NCBI RefSeq assembly: GCF_009712425.2
Contig: NZ_VCJR02000001.1
Coordinates: 682,001-746,000, forward strand
From: Aquisalinus luteolus
Lineage (GTDB): Bacteria > Pseudomonadota > Alphaproteobacteria > Caulobacterales > Parvularculaceae
DNA length: 64,000 bases
Direction: 5' to 3'
Within the stretch, counting starts at the first letter, position 1. Each line of letters starts with the position of its first letter. Under the pieces are notes generated by a model that did not search any database, was not told the DNA's origin, and worked only from the letters and a program-made list of their open reading frames with translations. The position numbers and the translations under genes are program-made. Positions 45,012 through 53,485 of this stretch are shown here, in pieces.

Positions 45012-45038
45012 CGGCGGACAGTCCGGGACCGTCCGCCG
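45012..45038 (-). terminator. Stem-loop downstream of phosphomannomutase gene
   Basis: On the minus strand an 8-bp stem (cggcggac / gtccgccg) with an 11-nt loop lies about 40 bp after the mutase stop and is followed by ttcttgt. The T run is short, so termination is only likely. Confidence 0.5.
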
Positions 45039-45079
45039 CTGCATAGTCACTATGCGCCAAAAAGATAAAACAGGGGAAA

Positions 45080-46579
45080 TCAGAGCTTCTGGTTGAACTC
45101 GCCGACTTCCGGGTAGCCCTCGAGGATCGCTTCGATCTCCCGGAACATCTCGTTGCGGTTCTCTTCCGATGTCGGGCTCTCGACCACGACCACCAGCTCC
45201 GGCTTGTTGGAGGAGGCGCGGATCAGGCCCCAGGTGCCGTCCTCGACGGTGAAACGCACGCCATTGACCGTGTTCACGTCGCGCAGCTTCTGGCCGATGA
45301 ACGTACCGTCGCCATCGGCGTGCTTCTGCACCTGCGCGACGATGCGGTCGAGCACTTCGTATTTCTTCTCGTCATCGCAATGGGGCGACATGGTCGGCGA
45401 CTGCCAGGTCTTGGGCAGGTCTGCGCGCAGCTGCGCCATCGACTTGTCCGGGTTGCGGTCGAGCATTTTCAAGAGTGCGATGGCGGCAACGAGGCCGTCA
45501 TCATAGCCACGGCCATAGGGCTCGCGGAAAAAGAAGTGGCCGGATTTCTCGAAGCCGGCAAGCGCGCCGATCTCGTTGGAATAGCGCTTGATATAGGAAT
45601 GGCCGGTCTTCCAGTATTTGGTCGTCGCGCCATTTTCCTGCAGCACCGGATCGGTCAGGTAGAGGCCGGTCGATTTCACATCTGCGACGAAAACCGCATC
45701 GTCATGCAGCGCAGACAGGTCCCGGGCGATCATCACACCGATCACGTCGGCGAAGATCTCGTTGCCCTCATTGTCAACGACGCCGCAGCGGTCGCCATCG
45801 CCGTCAAAGCCCAACGCCACATCCGCGCCATGCTCTTTCACCGCATCGACCATGGCATGAAGCATCTTCATGTCTTCCGGGTTCGGATTGTATTTCGGGA
45901 AGGAGTGGTCAAGCTCCGCATCCATGGGGATGACCTCGACGCCCATGCGCTCCAGCGCTTCCGGGGCGAAGGCGCCCGCCGTGCCGTTGCCGCAGGCCGC
46001 GACGACCTTCATCTTGCGGGTGAACTTCACGTCCTTGACGAGGTCGTCGATATAACGCTCGCGCATGCCTTCGACATATTTGTAGGCGCCGCCATCCTGC
46101 GGCTTGAACTCGCCGTTGAGCACGATTTCCTTCAGGCGGCCCATTTCCTCCGGCCCGAAGGTCAGGGGGGCTTCGACGCCCATCTTCACGCCGGTCCAGC
46201 CATTGTCATTGTGGCTGGCGGTGACCATGGCGACGCAGGGGATATCGAGGTCGAACTGGGCAAAATAGGCGACAGGCGACAGGGCAAGGCCGATATCGTT
46301 GACTTCGATGCCCGCGCTCATCAGCCCGACGATCAGCGCCTGCTTGATCGAGGAGGAGTAAGAGCGAAAATCATGGCCAACGACGATGCGCGGCTCCTTG
46401 CCCAATTCGTGGATCAGCGTGCCGAGGCCCGCGCCGAGGGCCTGGATGCCCAGCAGGTTGATCTCTTTTTCGAACAGCCATCGCGCGTCATATTCCCGGA
46501 ATCCGGTCGGTTTGACCTTCGGGATGATCTCATACTCAAGCGTATTTGGCTCAAGATCGGTACGCGGGGTTGGCAGCAT
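45080..46579 (-). CDS. Phosphomannomutase/phosphoglucomutase
   Basis: The 499-residue alpha-D-phosphohexomutase interconverts hexose 6- and 1-phosphates. It has the phosphoserine loop TASHNDNGWTGVKMG near residue 124, the magnesium loop GFDGDGDRCG near residue 265, and the sugar-binding GFEKSGHFFF and C-terminal phosphate site GTWGLIRASSNKPEL. It should supply mannose or glucose 1-phosphate for nucleotide sugars, and so for the two polysaccharide loci in this window. It is AlgC/ManB-like. It is monocistronic and divergent to the nucleoside transporter. Confidence 0.94.
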   Translation of the reverse strand: MLPTPRTDLEPNTLEYEIIPKVKPTGFREYDARWLFEKEINLLGIQALGAGLGTLIHELGKEPRIVVGHDFRSYSSSIKQALIVGLMSAGIEVNDIGLALSPVAYFAQFDLDIPCVAMVTASHNDNGWTGVKMGVEAPLTFGPEEMGRLKEIVLNGEFKPQDGGAYKYVEGMRERYIDDLVKDVKFTRKMKVVAACGNGTAGAFAPEALERMGVEVIPMDAELDHSFPKYNPNPEDMKMLHAMVDAVKEHGADVALGFDGDGDRCGVVDNEGNEIFADVIGVMIARDLSALHDDAVFVADVKSTGLYLTDPVLQENGATTKYWKTGHSYIKRYSNEIGALAGFEKSGHFFFREPYGRGYDDGLVAAIALLKMLDRNPDKSMAQLRADLPKTWQSPTMSPHCDDEKKYEVLDRIVAQVQKHADGDGTFIGQKLRDVNTVNGVRFTVEDGTWGLIRASSNKPELVVVVESPTSEENRNEMFREIEAILEGYPEVGEFNQKL

Positions 46580-46733
46580 CGCTTCTCTCCTCTAGCAAAA
46601 GACCTTTCGTTCCTACCGGTACACAGTTACAGGGGCAAGCGCCCAGACATGACAAAACCATGAAAACGGTATTTCATGGTGGGAATCGCGGCAGGCCGGT
46701 CGTCAGGGTATCCGGTTGGGGCAGATAGAAAGA

Positions 46734-48017
46734 ATGAGTATGGAATTGGGGCTCAGAGGGCAGTCACTGCTCGGAATTTTCGCGTTTATGGCAATCGCCT
46801 GGCTTCTGTCGGAGCGAAAGACAAAATTTCCTTTCATGAGTGCGATCTGGGCGGTGGCGATCCAGATGGGGATTGCAGCTTTTTTCCTGCAGTTCGATCC
46901 GGCCCGCCGGGCCCTGCGCGGTCTGAATGGCCTTGTCGATGCCCTGCAGGCAGCAACAGGCGAGGGCACATCCTTCCTGTTCGGCTATCTCGGCACCAGC
47001 GACACTGCATCCATGCCGTTCGAGGTGACCAATGAAGGGGCGCTTTTCATCTTTGCTTTCCAGGCCCTGTTTCTTGTGGTGTTCATCTCGGCCTTGTCCG
47101 CCGTCCTCTGGCACTGGGGCGTTCTGAAATGGCTCGTGCGCGGCTTTGCGATCGTGCTGACGAAGATCTTCGGCACAGGCGGCGCGGTTTCGCTCGCCGC
47201 CGCAGCGAACGTCTTCCTCGGCCAGACCGAAGCGCCCCTGCTGATCCGCGCCTATCTCGATCGGGTCACCCGGTCGGAGCTGTTCACCATCATCACCTCC
47301 GGCTACGCGACGGTCGCCGGCTCTGTCATCGTGCTCTATGCGACGATCCTCTCGCCGATCGAACCATCGATCCTCGGCCACATCATTGTTGCCTCGATCA
47401 TCTCTGTTCCGGCCGCACTGCTGATCGGTCGTATCATGGTGCCGTATTCCGATGAGGAAACGCCGACGCCGACCAGTGCAGGCGATGATTTCCAGTATGA
47501 AGGCTCCATGGACGCGTTCATGCATGGCGTCACCGAGGGCGGCAAGCTGTGGTGGAACATCATCATTTCCATCCTCGCTTTCATCGCGCTCGCCGCGCTC
47601 ATCAACATCATGCTCGACAGCTTTATACCGGATATCAACGGTGCGCCGCTGACGATCGAGCGCATGCTCGGCTGGGTCTTCATGCCGCTGGTCTGGCTTG
47701 CCGGCGTCCCGTTCGAAGAAGCGTTTCATGCAGGCCAGCTGATGGGCATCAAGACCGCCTTGAACGAGGTGATCGCCTATATCAACCTCGCCAGCCCGGA
47801 ATATGCCGATCTCAGCGAGCGCACCAAGCTGATCATGGTCTATGCCCTTTGCGGCTTTGCCAATATCGGCTCGCTCGGCATCGTCATTGGTGGCCTGTCC
47901 AGCCTCGTGCCGAACCGGCGCAAGGAGATCATCCAGATCACACCAAAGGCGCTGGTCGGCGGCACGCTTGCCACCCTGATGTCCGGCGCCGTCATCGGCG
48001 TAATCTGGATGGGATGA
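46734..48017 (+). CDS. Concentrative nucleoside transporter, NupC family
   Basis: The 427-residue membrane protein has NupC-family features: GEGTSFLFGYLG near residue 80, SLAAAANVFLGQTEAPLLIRAYL near residue 155, FTIITSGYATVAGSVIVLY near residue 190, and CGFANIGSLGIVIGGLSSLVP near residue 382. It imports nucleosides with protons or sodium. The ATG at 46734 is preferred over a TTG at 46716 and an ATG at 46740. The exported nucleoside hydrolase lies far away at 31.4 kb, so they do not form one operon. Confidence 0.95.
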   Translation: MSMELGLRGQSLLGIFAFMAIAWLLSERKTKFPFMSAIWAVAIQMGIAAFFLQFDPARRALRGLNGLVDALQAATGEGTSFLFGYLGTSDTASMPFEVTNEGALFIFAFQALFLVVFISALSAVLWHWGVLKWLVRGFAIVLTKIFGTGGAVSLAAAANVFLGQTEAPLLIRAYLDRVTRSELFTIITSGYATVAGSVIVLYATILSPIEPSILGHIIVASIISVPAALLIGRIMVPYSDEETPTPTSAGDDFQYEGSMDAFMHGVTEGGKLWWNIIISILAFIALAALINIMLDSFIPDINGAPLTIERMLGWVFMPLVWLAGVPFEEAFHAGQLMGIKTALNEVIAYINLASPEYADLSERTKLIMVYALCGFANIGSLGIVIGGLSSLVPNRRKEIIQITPKALVGGTLATLMSGAVIGVIWMG

Positions 48018-48021
48018 CCCG

Positions 48022-48555
48022 ATGACCATACTGAGTGCTGAGAAGCTGTTCATGGTCTATGTCGGCGGCATGGCCGAGGGCTGCCACGTCGAGCTGCACG
48101 ATGTCCGCTTCGTCATCGGCGAGAGCATCGAGGCCTGCTATGACGACCTGCGCGCGCAATGGTGGGGCACGCCTGAGAGCCTGCATCTCGACTGCTGGGG
48201 CGAAATCCACTGGGCCGACGGCCATGTCGTTGAGTTGCGCAATGAGCCTCAGGAGGGCGGGGCGTCATTATGGTTCGTCAATCTCGGCGGCTATGACCCG
48301 AAACTCTTCACCGAACTGCACGAAAACCTGCTGGTCGTCGCTAAGGATGGCCGTGAGGCAAAGAAACACGCGCTGGCGCAGATCGAGAACTGGGTCTCTC
48401 CGCACAAGGACAATGTTCTGACAGTCGAAGCGAGCGTCGATGTCAGCGCCAATCTAGCGGGGCAGGGGCGGTATGTGCACCTCACGCCCGGCGTCGAAAA
48501 ACACCCCTTCGCGTTCGAAGCCCGCTATGTTCCCATCGGGAAGAAAAAATCATGA
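48022..48555 (+). CDS. DUF1543 domain-containing protein
   Basis: The 177-residue soluble protein has the DUF1543 pattern: MVYVGGMAEGCHVELHDVRFV near the N-terminus, then LHLDCWGEIHWADGH and FVNLGGYDPKLFTELHE. Its function is unknown. It follows the nucleoside transporter by four bases and its stop overlaps the DUF3253 gene by four, so the three genes probably share a transcript. It has no signal peptide or metal motif that I can see. Confidence 0.85.
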   Translation: MTILSAEKLFMVYVGGMAEGCHVELHDVRFVIGESIEACYDDLRAQWWGTPESLHLDCWGEIHWADGHVVELRNEPQEGGASLWFVNLGGYDPKLFTELHENLLVVAKDGREAKKHALAQIENWVSPHKDNVLTVEASVDVSANLAGQGRYVHLTPGVEKHPFAFEARYVPIGKKKS

Positions 48556-48788
48556 GCAAGGCGCGCGATGCAATCCTGACGCTGCTGGACAAGCGCGACC
48601 CCGGTAAATCCATCTGCCCGTCGGAAGCCGCCAAGGCTCTCTCGCCAGACAACTGGCGCCCGGAAATGCACAAGGTCCGCGAAGCGGGCAGGGCGCTGTC
48701 CGACGAAGGCCTGATCGAGGTCACCCGCAAGGGCAAGCCGGTCAATCCGCACACGGTCAAGGGCGTGATCCGGTATCGGTTGAAGTAG
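48552..48788 (+). CDS. DUF3253 domain-containing small protein
   Basis: The 78-residue protein reads like a winged-helix: AILTLLDKRDPGKSICPSEAAKAL followed by MHKVREAGRALSDEGLIEVTRKG. This is the DUF3253 family, of unknown function and possibly DNA-binding. It overlaps the DUF1543 gene by four bases and ends the operon. A nested palindrome begins three bases after its stop and may serve as its terminator. Confidence 0.88.
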   Translation: MSKARDAILTLLDKRDPGKSICPSEAAKALSPDNWRPEMHKVREAGRALSDEGLIEVTRKGKPVNPHTVKGVIRYRLK

Positions 48789-48790
48789 GA

Positions 48791-48925
48791 CCCTCACCCA
48801 AAATCAGCAGGCTGATTTTGACATCTCCCAGAGGGAGAGGTAGGGCGCCGTAAAATATCTGAGAGTTGGCTTTACCTCTCCCTCTGGGAGAGGTCGAAAT
48901 TCCTGCAGGGAATTTCGGGTGAGGG
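48791..48925. repeat. 135-bp nested inverted repeat (REP/MITE-like)
   Basis: The outer arms ccctcaccc (48791-48799) and gggtgaggg (48917-48925) enclose inner arms agagggagaggta and tacctctccctct. Each half also has its own hairpin: aaaatcagc/gctgatttt (48800-48819) and gaaattcc/ggaatttc (48896-48916). The middle holds about 30 bp of unpaired DNA. Elements with this tctccc..gggaga core are common in intergenic DNA of alphaproteobacteria. It may act as a two-way terminator. No coding frame is credible. Confidence 0.8.
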
Positions 48926-48959
48926 CAAAACTTATCCCCACACTCTCACCAGCACTTAT

Positions 48960-49228
48960 AACCCCCCCCAAGCCCGGTGAGAACCGGGCGGAGGTCTCGG
49001 GTCTGCGGGTGATCTGTCCGCCAGCCCGGAGACAACAGGCATTCCTGCCGCCGGGAGGAGCGAGCGCGCGTCGGCGCCCGTGGCAGGGATCGGCATTCCG
49101 CCCAGACGGGTGGACGCGAGAGCTCCCTTAGGGCCGCGCACCAGAATGCCGCCGTGGAGAGTGAATAGCTGCTTCCAGCTTGTCAGCTCTCAATGCTCAT
49201 ACAGCTCTGGATAATACTCTCCACGGGC
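48960..49228. other. Gene-free structured region, candidate non-coding RNA
   Basis: No credible gene lies here. Several hairpins do: gcccggt-gaga-accgggc (48972-48989, a 7-bp stem with a GNRA-like loop), cggcattc/gaatgccg (49091-49098 with 49144-49151), and ccgtggagagt/actctccacgg (49152-49162 with 49216-49226). On either strand the gcccgtgg at 49076-49083 could instead pair with ccacgggc at 49221-49228, closing a 150-nt domain. This density suggests a structured RNA, but I could not match it to 6S RNA, tmRNA, RNase P, SRP RNA or a known riboswitch. Strand unknown. Confidence 0.42.
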
Positions 49229-49292
49229 CTTCCTCTCTTCTCTCACGCTCGCACTGGCACAGTGGCGGCGACAAACCTATATCGTCACGACC

Positions 49293-49922
49293 ATGAGCCT
49301 CAGCACCCTCAGAAAAGACCTTGCCGGCTGCCGACACTGCGAAGAAGTCGGCCTGATCCCCGAGGCGCGGCCAATCTTCCAGCTGCCCTCGAAGGCGCGG
49401 ATCGGCCTGTTCAGCCAGGCACCCGGCAATCTCGCTCATATAAATGGCAAACCATTCTATGATCCGTCCGGCGTGCGCCTGCGCGAGTGGATGGGCGTTA
49501 CGGAAGAAGAATTCTACGACTCAGGTCGCATCGCCATTGCGCCGATGGCGTTCTGCTTCCCCGGCTATGACGGCAAGAGCCCGACAGGCAAGGGTGGTGA
49601 CCTGCCGCCACCAAAGGTCTGCGCGGAGATCTGGCGTGCGCGGATCATGAAGGAGATCGAAAGCCGGCTGAAACTCGTCCTGCTCGTCGGCGGCTATTCC
49701 CAGAAATGGCACCTCGGTGACCAGATGGGGCGTACCCTGACGGAAACGGTGAAGATGGCGCGGGACAGGATAATCGATGGGGAAGCGGCGATGGACTCCC
49801 CCATCTATCTACCGCTTCCCCATCCCTCTTGGCGGAACAATGCGTGGCTGCGCAAGAACACTTGGTTCGAAGAGGACGTCGTGCCCTTCATGCAGGACAT
49901 CATCCGCCGAGAGTTCTCGTGA
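49293..49922 (+). CDS. Uracil-DNA glycosylase family protein
   Basis: The 209-residue protein has the UDG-superfamily fold: LAGCRHCEEVGLI, then GLFSQAPGNLAHINGKPFYDPSG for the water-activating/uracil-binding loop region, and the late LPLPHPSWRNNAW loop that contacts DNA. The N-terminal two cysteines CRHC recall the iron-sulfur types, but a four-cysteine cluster is not visible. It may remove uracil or another base from DNA, but this uncharacterised subgroup lacks the exact catalytic motif of UNG. It stands alone; no clear ribosome site precedes the ATG. Confidence 0.85.
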   Translation: MSLSTLRKDLAGCRHCEEVGLIPEARPIFQLPSKARIGLFSQAPGNLAHINGKPFYDPSGVRLREWMGVTEEEFYDSGRIAIAPMAFCFPGYDGKSPTGKGGDLPPPKVCAEIWRARIMKEIESRLKLVLLVGGYSQKWHLGDQMGRTLTETVKMARDRIIDGEAAMDSPIYLPLPHPSWRNNAWLRKNTWFEEDVVPFMQDIIRREFS

Positions 49923-49925
49923 GGC

Positions 49926-51803
49926 TTACCAGCTCTTGCCGATCGTAAAGACCAGCCTCTGGTCCAGCTCATCCTCGCTGGAAAGCCTTGTCGGCTGGTT
50001 GTCGACGAACAGATCGTCGCCGCTTTCCGGGTTATCGATCGCGGCCCTGTCGGCTCGCCAACGCGCGCCATACAGCAGGCCTATATCAACCCCATCGGCT
50101 ATTTGGGCACTCAAGCCGGCGTCGAACGAAACGCCGTAAGTCAGGCCTGAATCGTCATCTTCCAGATGGATCGGGACATTCTGGGAATAGTAGCACGCTC
50201 CGCAGAAAGTATCCTCCTTCGCATCAAGGTCTGCTTCGCGATAGCCGATATTGACCAGTGGGCGGGCAAAGGTATTCACCTTGCCGAACTTGCGCCCGAA
50301 GAACGGACCGACTTCAACACCGGCATAACGTTCCGTCAGGTCCTGAAGGCCGAATGTGTAAATATCCGGGTAGGTCGGTGTCGTGATCCGGAACTCGTGT
50401 TCCGTGCCGGAATAATCAAAGAAAAAGCCGTGATAGCAGCCCCAATACCAGTCCGGCGAAATGCCGTGATAAACCTTGCGCCCGGCGGCGAAGCGGAAGT
50501 TTTCATAATCTGTATGCGTCTCGACATCCGATCCGGCGCTGCCATAGAACAGTCCCGTGGCGTCGTCATCGGCAAAGTCGAAATAGACGACACCTGTGCC
50601 GTTACCACCGGCGGGAACACTGCCAAAGGATGACCCTTCAGCTTCAGTGTAGGACAATGAAGCGGCAAAGGCGCTCGCCCGGCCACGCCATTTTCGTTGC
50701 ATGTATGAGAACCGCTCAAATTCATCCCTGGGGGTGAAAACAGTACCGCCCAGATAGGCCCCGCCGAATGTGGTGCCCGAAAGATGGTCGTCGGTTTCCG
50801 CCACGAACTGTTCATCGTCCGCTGTCACCTCGACGCCGTAGCCAGCCTGGGGCAGGCTTGTCTGCGACGCGCCGACAAAGAACCACAGCCTGTCCTTGAC
50901 GATAGGCCCACCGAGGGTTTTGTCGTAGGCGTCTTCCGGTGAGTCAGTTCCCGGAAGAGCGCCCTGTACGTCTGACGTATCGAGACCATCATACCATTGG
51001 CCTCCGTCGGACTTTTCTCCAGAAGCGGTGGGACGCTCTTTGCCGACGTCTTCATCCTCGACGATCAATCCGCCAGTATCGCTGCCGACAAACCGTGCAC
51101 CGTCCCGGCTTGAAACCGCGCCCTTTTCCGCCGCATAGAGATTCGCATCGGCATAGGCTGCGTCGACCGGCTCACCATCGTCGGCATCTTTGCTTTTGCC
51201 GGTAGAGTGAGGCGGATAAGAACCATCTGACCCTTCGCGCTCTTCCGTGAAACTCCTGATCACGAAATTGTCTTCGACAGCAGCCTCATCCATCGGTTCG
51301 GAAAAAGTCAGTACAAAAGACGTGCCGGGATCAACTCCGTCTGCATTCCGCGCCGGGCTTGTCCTGGCGACCTCGGGAAGATCCCCTGGCTGATGATCCG
51401 GAGCATACGCATCTCTCACCTCATCAAGCGTCTGGTTTGCTTCTGCACTGAGTTTTTCCCGGTCAAAACCGAAATAGACAATATTCGCGTCTCCGGCGGG
51501 TTGCCCACCTGGACTGTCTTCGGCCTTTGTTGTCTGCACTGGCTTGGGAAAATTCTGGAACCTGTTCAGCTGATCGGCAGTTGGCTTGCTTTCCATTCGG
51601 ACTTTCAGTTCCCGGTAGGTCTGTGCGTATGCTTGGGTGGAGGCAGCTGCCTGCCCGTCCGCGAGCATCATCCCTGTCAATCTGTCTTCAAGCTGGGTTA
51701 CACTAAGCGAGTCCATTGCCTGGGCGTGGGCGGGCGTCAAGACAACAGGAATAGCGCCACAGATGGCAATGGCGGCACATGCCGCGAGTAATGTACGTTT
51801 CAT
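49926..51803 (-). CDS. Outer-membrane beta-barrel protein with mosaic N-terminal half
   Basis: I do not recognise this 625-residue protein as one family. A Sec signal ends AHA (residue 26). Residues 108-129 resemble the first strand and helix of an OmpA-like domain (VYFGFDREKLSAEANQTLDEV), residues 144-183 a bacterial Ig-like domain start (GTSFVLTFSEPMDE), and residues 296-313 a TonB-receptor (Oar-like) segment (TLGGPIVKDRLWFFVG). Residues about 320-625 alternate like a beta-barrel and end in W, as outer-membrane barrels do. None of the three N-terminal domains is complete. The gene lies 92 bp downstream of a LuxR-type regulator on the same strand. Confidence 0.75.
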   Translation of the reverse strand: MKRTLLAACAAIAICGAIPVVLTPAHAQAMDSLSVTQLEDRLTGMMLADGQAAASTQAYAQTYRELKVRMESKPTADQLNRFQNFPKPVQTTKAEDSPGGQPAGDANIVYFGFDREKLSAEANQTLDEVRDAYAPDHQPGDLPEVARTSPARNADGVDPGTSFVLTFSEPMDEAAVEDNFVIRSFTEEREGSDGSYPPHSTGKSKDADDGEPVDAAYADANLYAAEKGAVSSRDGARFVGSDTGGLIVEDEDVGKERPTASGEKSDGGQWYDGLDTSDVQGALPGTDSPEDAYDKTLGGPIVKDRLWFFVGASQTSLPQAGYGVEVTADDEQFVAETDDHLSGTTFGGAYLGGTVFTPRDEFERFSYMQRKWRGRASAFAASLSYTEAEGSSFGSVPAGGNGTGVVYFDFADDDATGLFYGSAGSDVETHTDYENFRFAAGRKVYHGISPDWYWGCYHGFFFDYSGTEHEFRITTPTYPDIYTFGLQDLTERYAGVEVGPFFGRKFGKVNTFARPLVNIGYREADLDAKEDTFCGACYYSQNVPIHLEDDDSGLTYGVSFDAGLSAQIADGVDIGLLYGARWRADRAAIDNPESGDDLFVDNQPTRLSSEDELDQRLVFTIGKSW

Positions 51804-51895
51804 GGGTTCTCTCCTCTTCGAAAGTTGTGAACGAGGAGGAGGGTGCCGCTATGCCCGGCACTCCACATGATGCAATAGGACTAGGTGGGCCTAAA

Positions 51896-52342
51896 TTATC
51901 CGGCAAGGAGCATTTTGATCAGGTCGACCTGCCCACCGGCACCGGTCTTGTCGAGCAGGTTCTGCATGTGTACCCGTGCGGTATTCACCGAAATGCCGGT
52001 GCGGCGGGCATGGTCGGGCACGGAAAAGCCGCCGGCAAGGCTGACCAGCAGCTTTTTCTCCGACACAGTCAGGTTATAACGTTGTGAAAAGGCATGATAA
52101 TCCGTCAATTCCCCCGGTGCGGCGTGGCGCATTCGGTCGGTCAGTGCTTTGACCGTTTCTTCCGGCAGGTGCTGCGCGATTTCCCGCATCCGCTGCTGCC
52201 AGATAGGCACGTCCCCCAGCCGTTCGCCGTCGAATTCGAATAGCTGGGCATAGGTCAGGAACGCCTCCACGGTGTCCGTTTCGTCATTCTCATCGTCATT
52301 TCTGTCCTGCTCTTTGGCCATTTTCTCTCCGGTGGTCATCAT
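51896..52342 (-). CDS. LuxR-type HTH regulator, stand-alone
   Basis: The 148-residue protein has a C-terminal LuxR/GerE-type HTH (YNLTVSEKKLLVSLAGGFSV, then ARRTGISVNTARVHMQNLLDKTG). Its N-terminal 80 residues are acidic and match no receiver or autoinducer domain that I can identify, so its signal input is unclear. Starts at 52342, 52339 and 52321 are possible; the last has the ribosome site ggagag. It is upstream of the mosaic outer-membrane gene and divergent to the HSL-like gene, with 87 bp between. Confidence 0.88.
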   Translation of the reverse strand: MMTTGEKMAKEQDRNDDENDETDTVEAFLTYAQLFEFDGERLGDVPIWQQRMREIAQHLPEETVKALTDRMRHAAPGELTDYHAFSQRYNLTVSEKKLLVSLAGGFSVPDHARRTGISVNTARVHMQNLLDKTGAGGQVDLIKMLLAG

Positions 52343-52429
52343 GCCTTGCCCGGGCAGTCCTGTGAAGCATTCAGGTTTTCCTGATTTATGCTATACTCTG
52401 CAGGCAAATTTCAGGGGCGGGAGAGGCTC

Positions 52430-53485
52430 ATGACGGCAGGAACCTATACCGAACGCATGCATCCGGCAGCCCGTCTTTCGGCGCTCGAGGCTGGCAGGCT
52501 CGCTCAATTCGTCCGCTCCGAGGCGGGGGTGATTGGACGTCTCGCTGATCACACCCTGGCCCGTTTTGAGAACATGCTGATCGAATTCGTTTTCATCAGT
52601 CGGCTGAGGAAGACGTTTCGCGACTTCGCCGATCCGTCAAAACCGACCAAAAACATGATGGACGACCTGCGCCAGCAACAGAGCGAGGGCAAGATGGCCG
52701 GCCTGTCCATGATGGCCTCGGCTGACGGCACGCCGCATATCGATACCGATGAGACCTCCAGCGCCGATGTCTGGCGGCTGAGCCGTCAGGGCGGCGAACG
52801 CGTCCTCTTCTACGTGCCCTGCGGTGGCTTCATCCTGCCCCCATCGCCGAAACAGCTGTCGACGGCTGAACGCCTCGCCAGTGCCTGCGACAGCCGCCTT
52901 GTCATCGGCCGCCACAGGCTGGCGCCGGAACATCCGTTCCCGGCGGCGATCCACGATATCGCCGATCATTACGAGGCGCTGCTGTCCGAGGGTCACCATC
53001 CCGGCAACATCATCGCCGGTGGTGACACCTCCGGTGCGGCCATCATGCTCGGTGCCCTGATGGAATTGCGCCGCCGCGGTGTGACCATGCCGGCGGGGGC
53101 GTTGCTGTTCTCGCCTTGGGCGGATCTTTCCCTGTCCGGCTGGTCCTACATCACTGGCAGCGTCTCCGCGACGAGCCCGTACCGAATGGAAATCGCTGCC
53201 TTCTGCGCGCGTCTGTACCTGCAGGATACGCTGCCGACAGATCCGATGGCCTCGCCAGTTTATGGCGAAATAAAGGGATTACCGCCCATGGCGATCCATT
53301 CCAGCCGGTATGACATTCGCTTCGATGATGCCCTGCGGCTGGTGGAAAAGGCAGAAAAGGCCGGTGTGCCGTGTCGCATCAATTACTGGGACTCGCCGCG
53401 CCACCATCTCGAAAGGTTCAAGTCCCGCGATGCCGACAAGTCTTTCGAACTTGCTGCCGTCTTCGTCGAGGAGGTGATGGCCTAG
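52430..53485 (+). CDS. Alpha/beta-hydrolase fold protein, HSL-like, altered active site
   Basis: The 351-residue protein resembles the hormone-sensitive-lipase group: FYVPCGGFILPPS in place of the oxyanion HGGGF, HRLAPEHPFPAAIHDIADHYEALL, and SRYDIRFDDALRL. The expected nucleophile motif GDSAGG reads GDTSGA at residues 198-203, so the serine position is T200 with S201 beside it. The oxyanion histidine is replaced by cysteine. A histidine pair near the C-terminus (RHHLERF) keeps the third catalytic site. It may be non-catalytic or use a shifted serine. The start at 52430 has the site gggagagg. Confidence 0.82.
   Translation: MTAGTYTERMHPAARLSALEAGRLAQFVRSEAGVIGRLADHTLARFENMLIEFVFISRLRKTFRDFADPSKPTKNMMDDLRQQQSEGKMAGLSMMASADGTPHIDTDETSSADVWRLSRQGGERVLFYVPCGGFILPPSPKQLSTAERLASACDSRLVIGRHRLAPEHPFPAAIHDIADHYEALLSEGHHPGNIIAGGDTSGAAIMLGALMELRRRGVTMPAGALLFSPWADLSLSGWSYITGSVSATSPYRMEIAAFCARLYLQDTLPTDPMASPVYGEIKGLPPMAIHSSRYDIRFDDALRLVEKAEKAGVPCRINYWDSPRHHLERFKSRDADKSFELAAVFVEEVMA

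Noticed and set aside
45320-46663. Long open frame opposite the phosphomannomutase (447 codons)
   Set aside because: It is the antisense of a conserved enzyme, and the product has no recognisable motif.
46764-48053. Long open frame opposite the nucleoside transporter (429 codons)
   Set aside because: Shadow of a membrane-protein gene; very polar product, as expected from the antisense of hydrophobic codons.
48960-49228. Cobalamin riboswitch, RNase P RNA, tmRNA or SRP RNA
   Set aside because: A short agcccggagac-like stretch recalls the B12 box, but the other conserved parts are missing. The conserved RNase P, tmRNA tag and SRP loop sequences are also absent.
49926-51803. Complete TonB-dependent receptor
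   Set aside because: Only one Oar-like segment (residues 296-313) is present; there is no plug domain and the barrel is too short.
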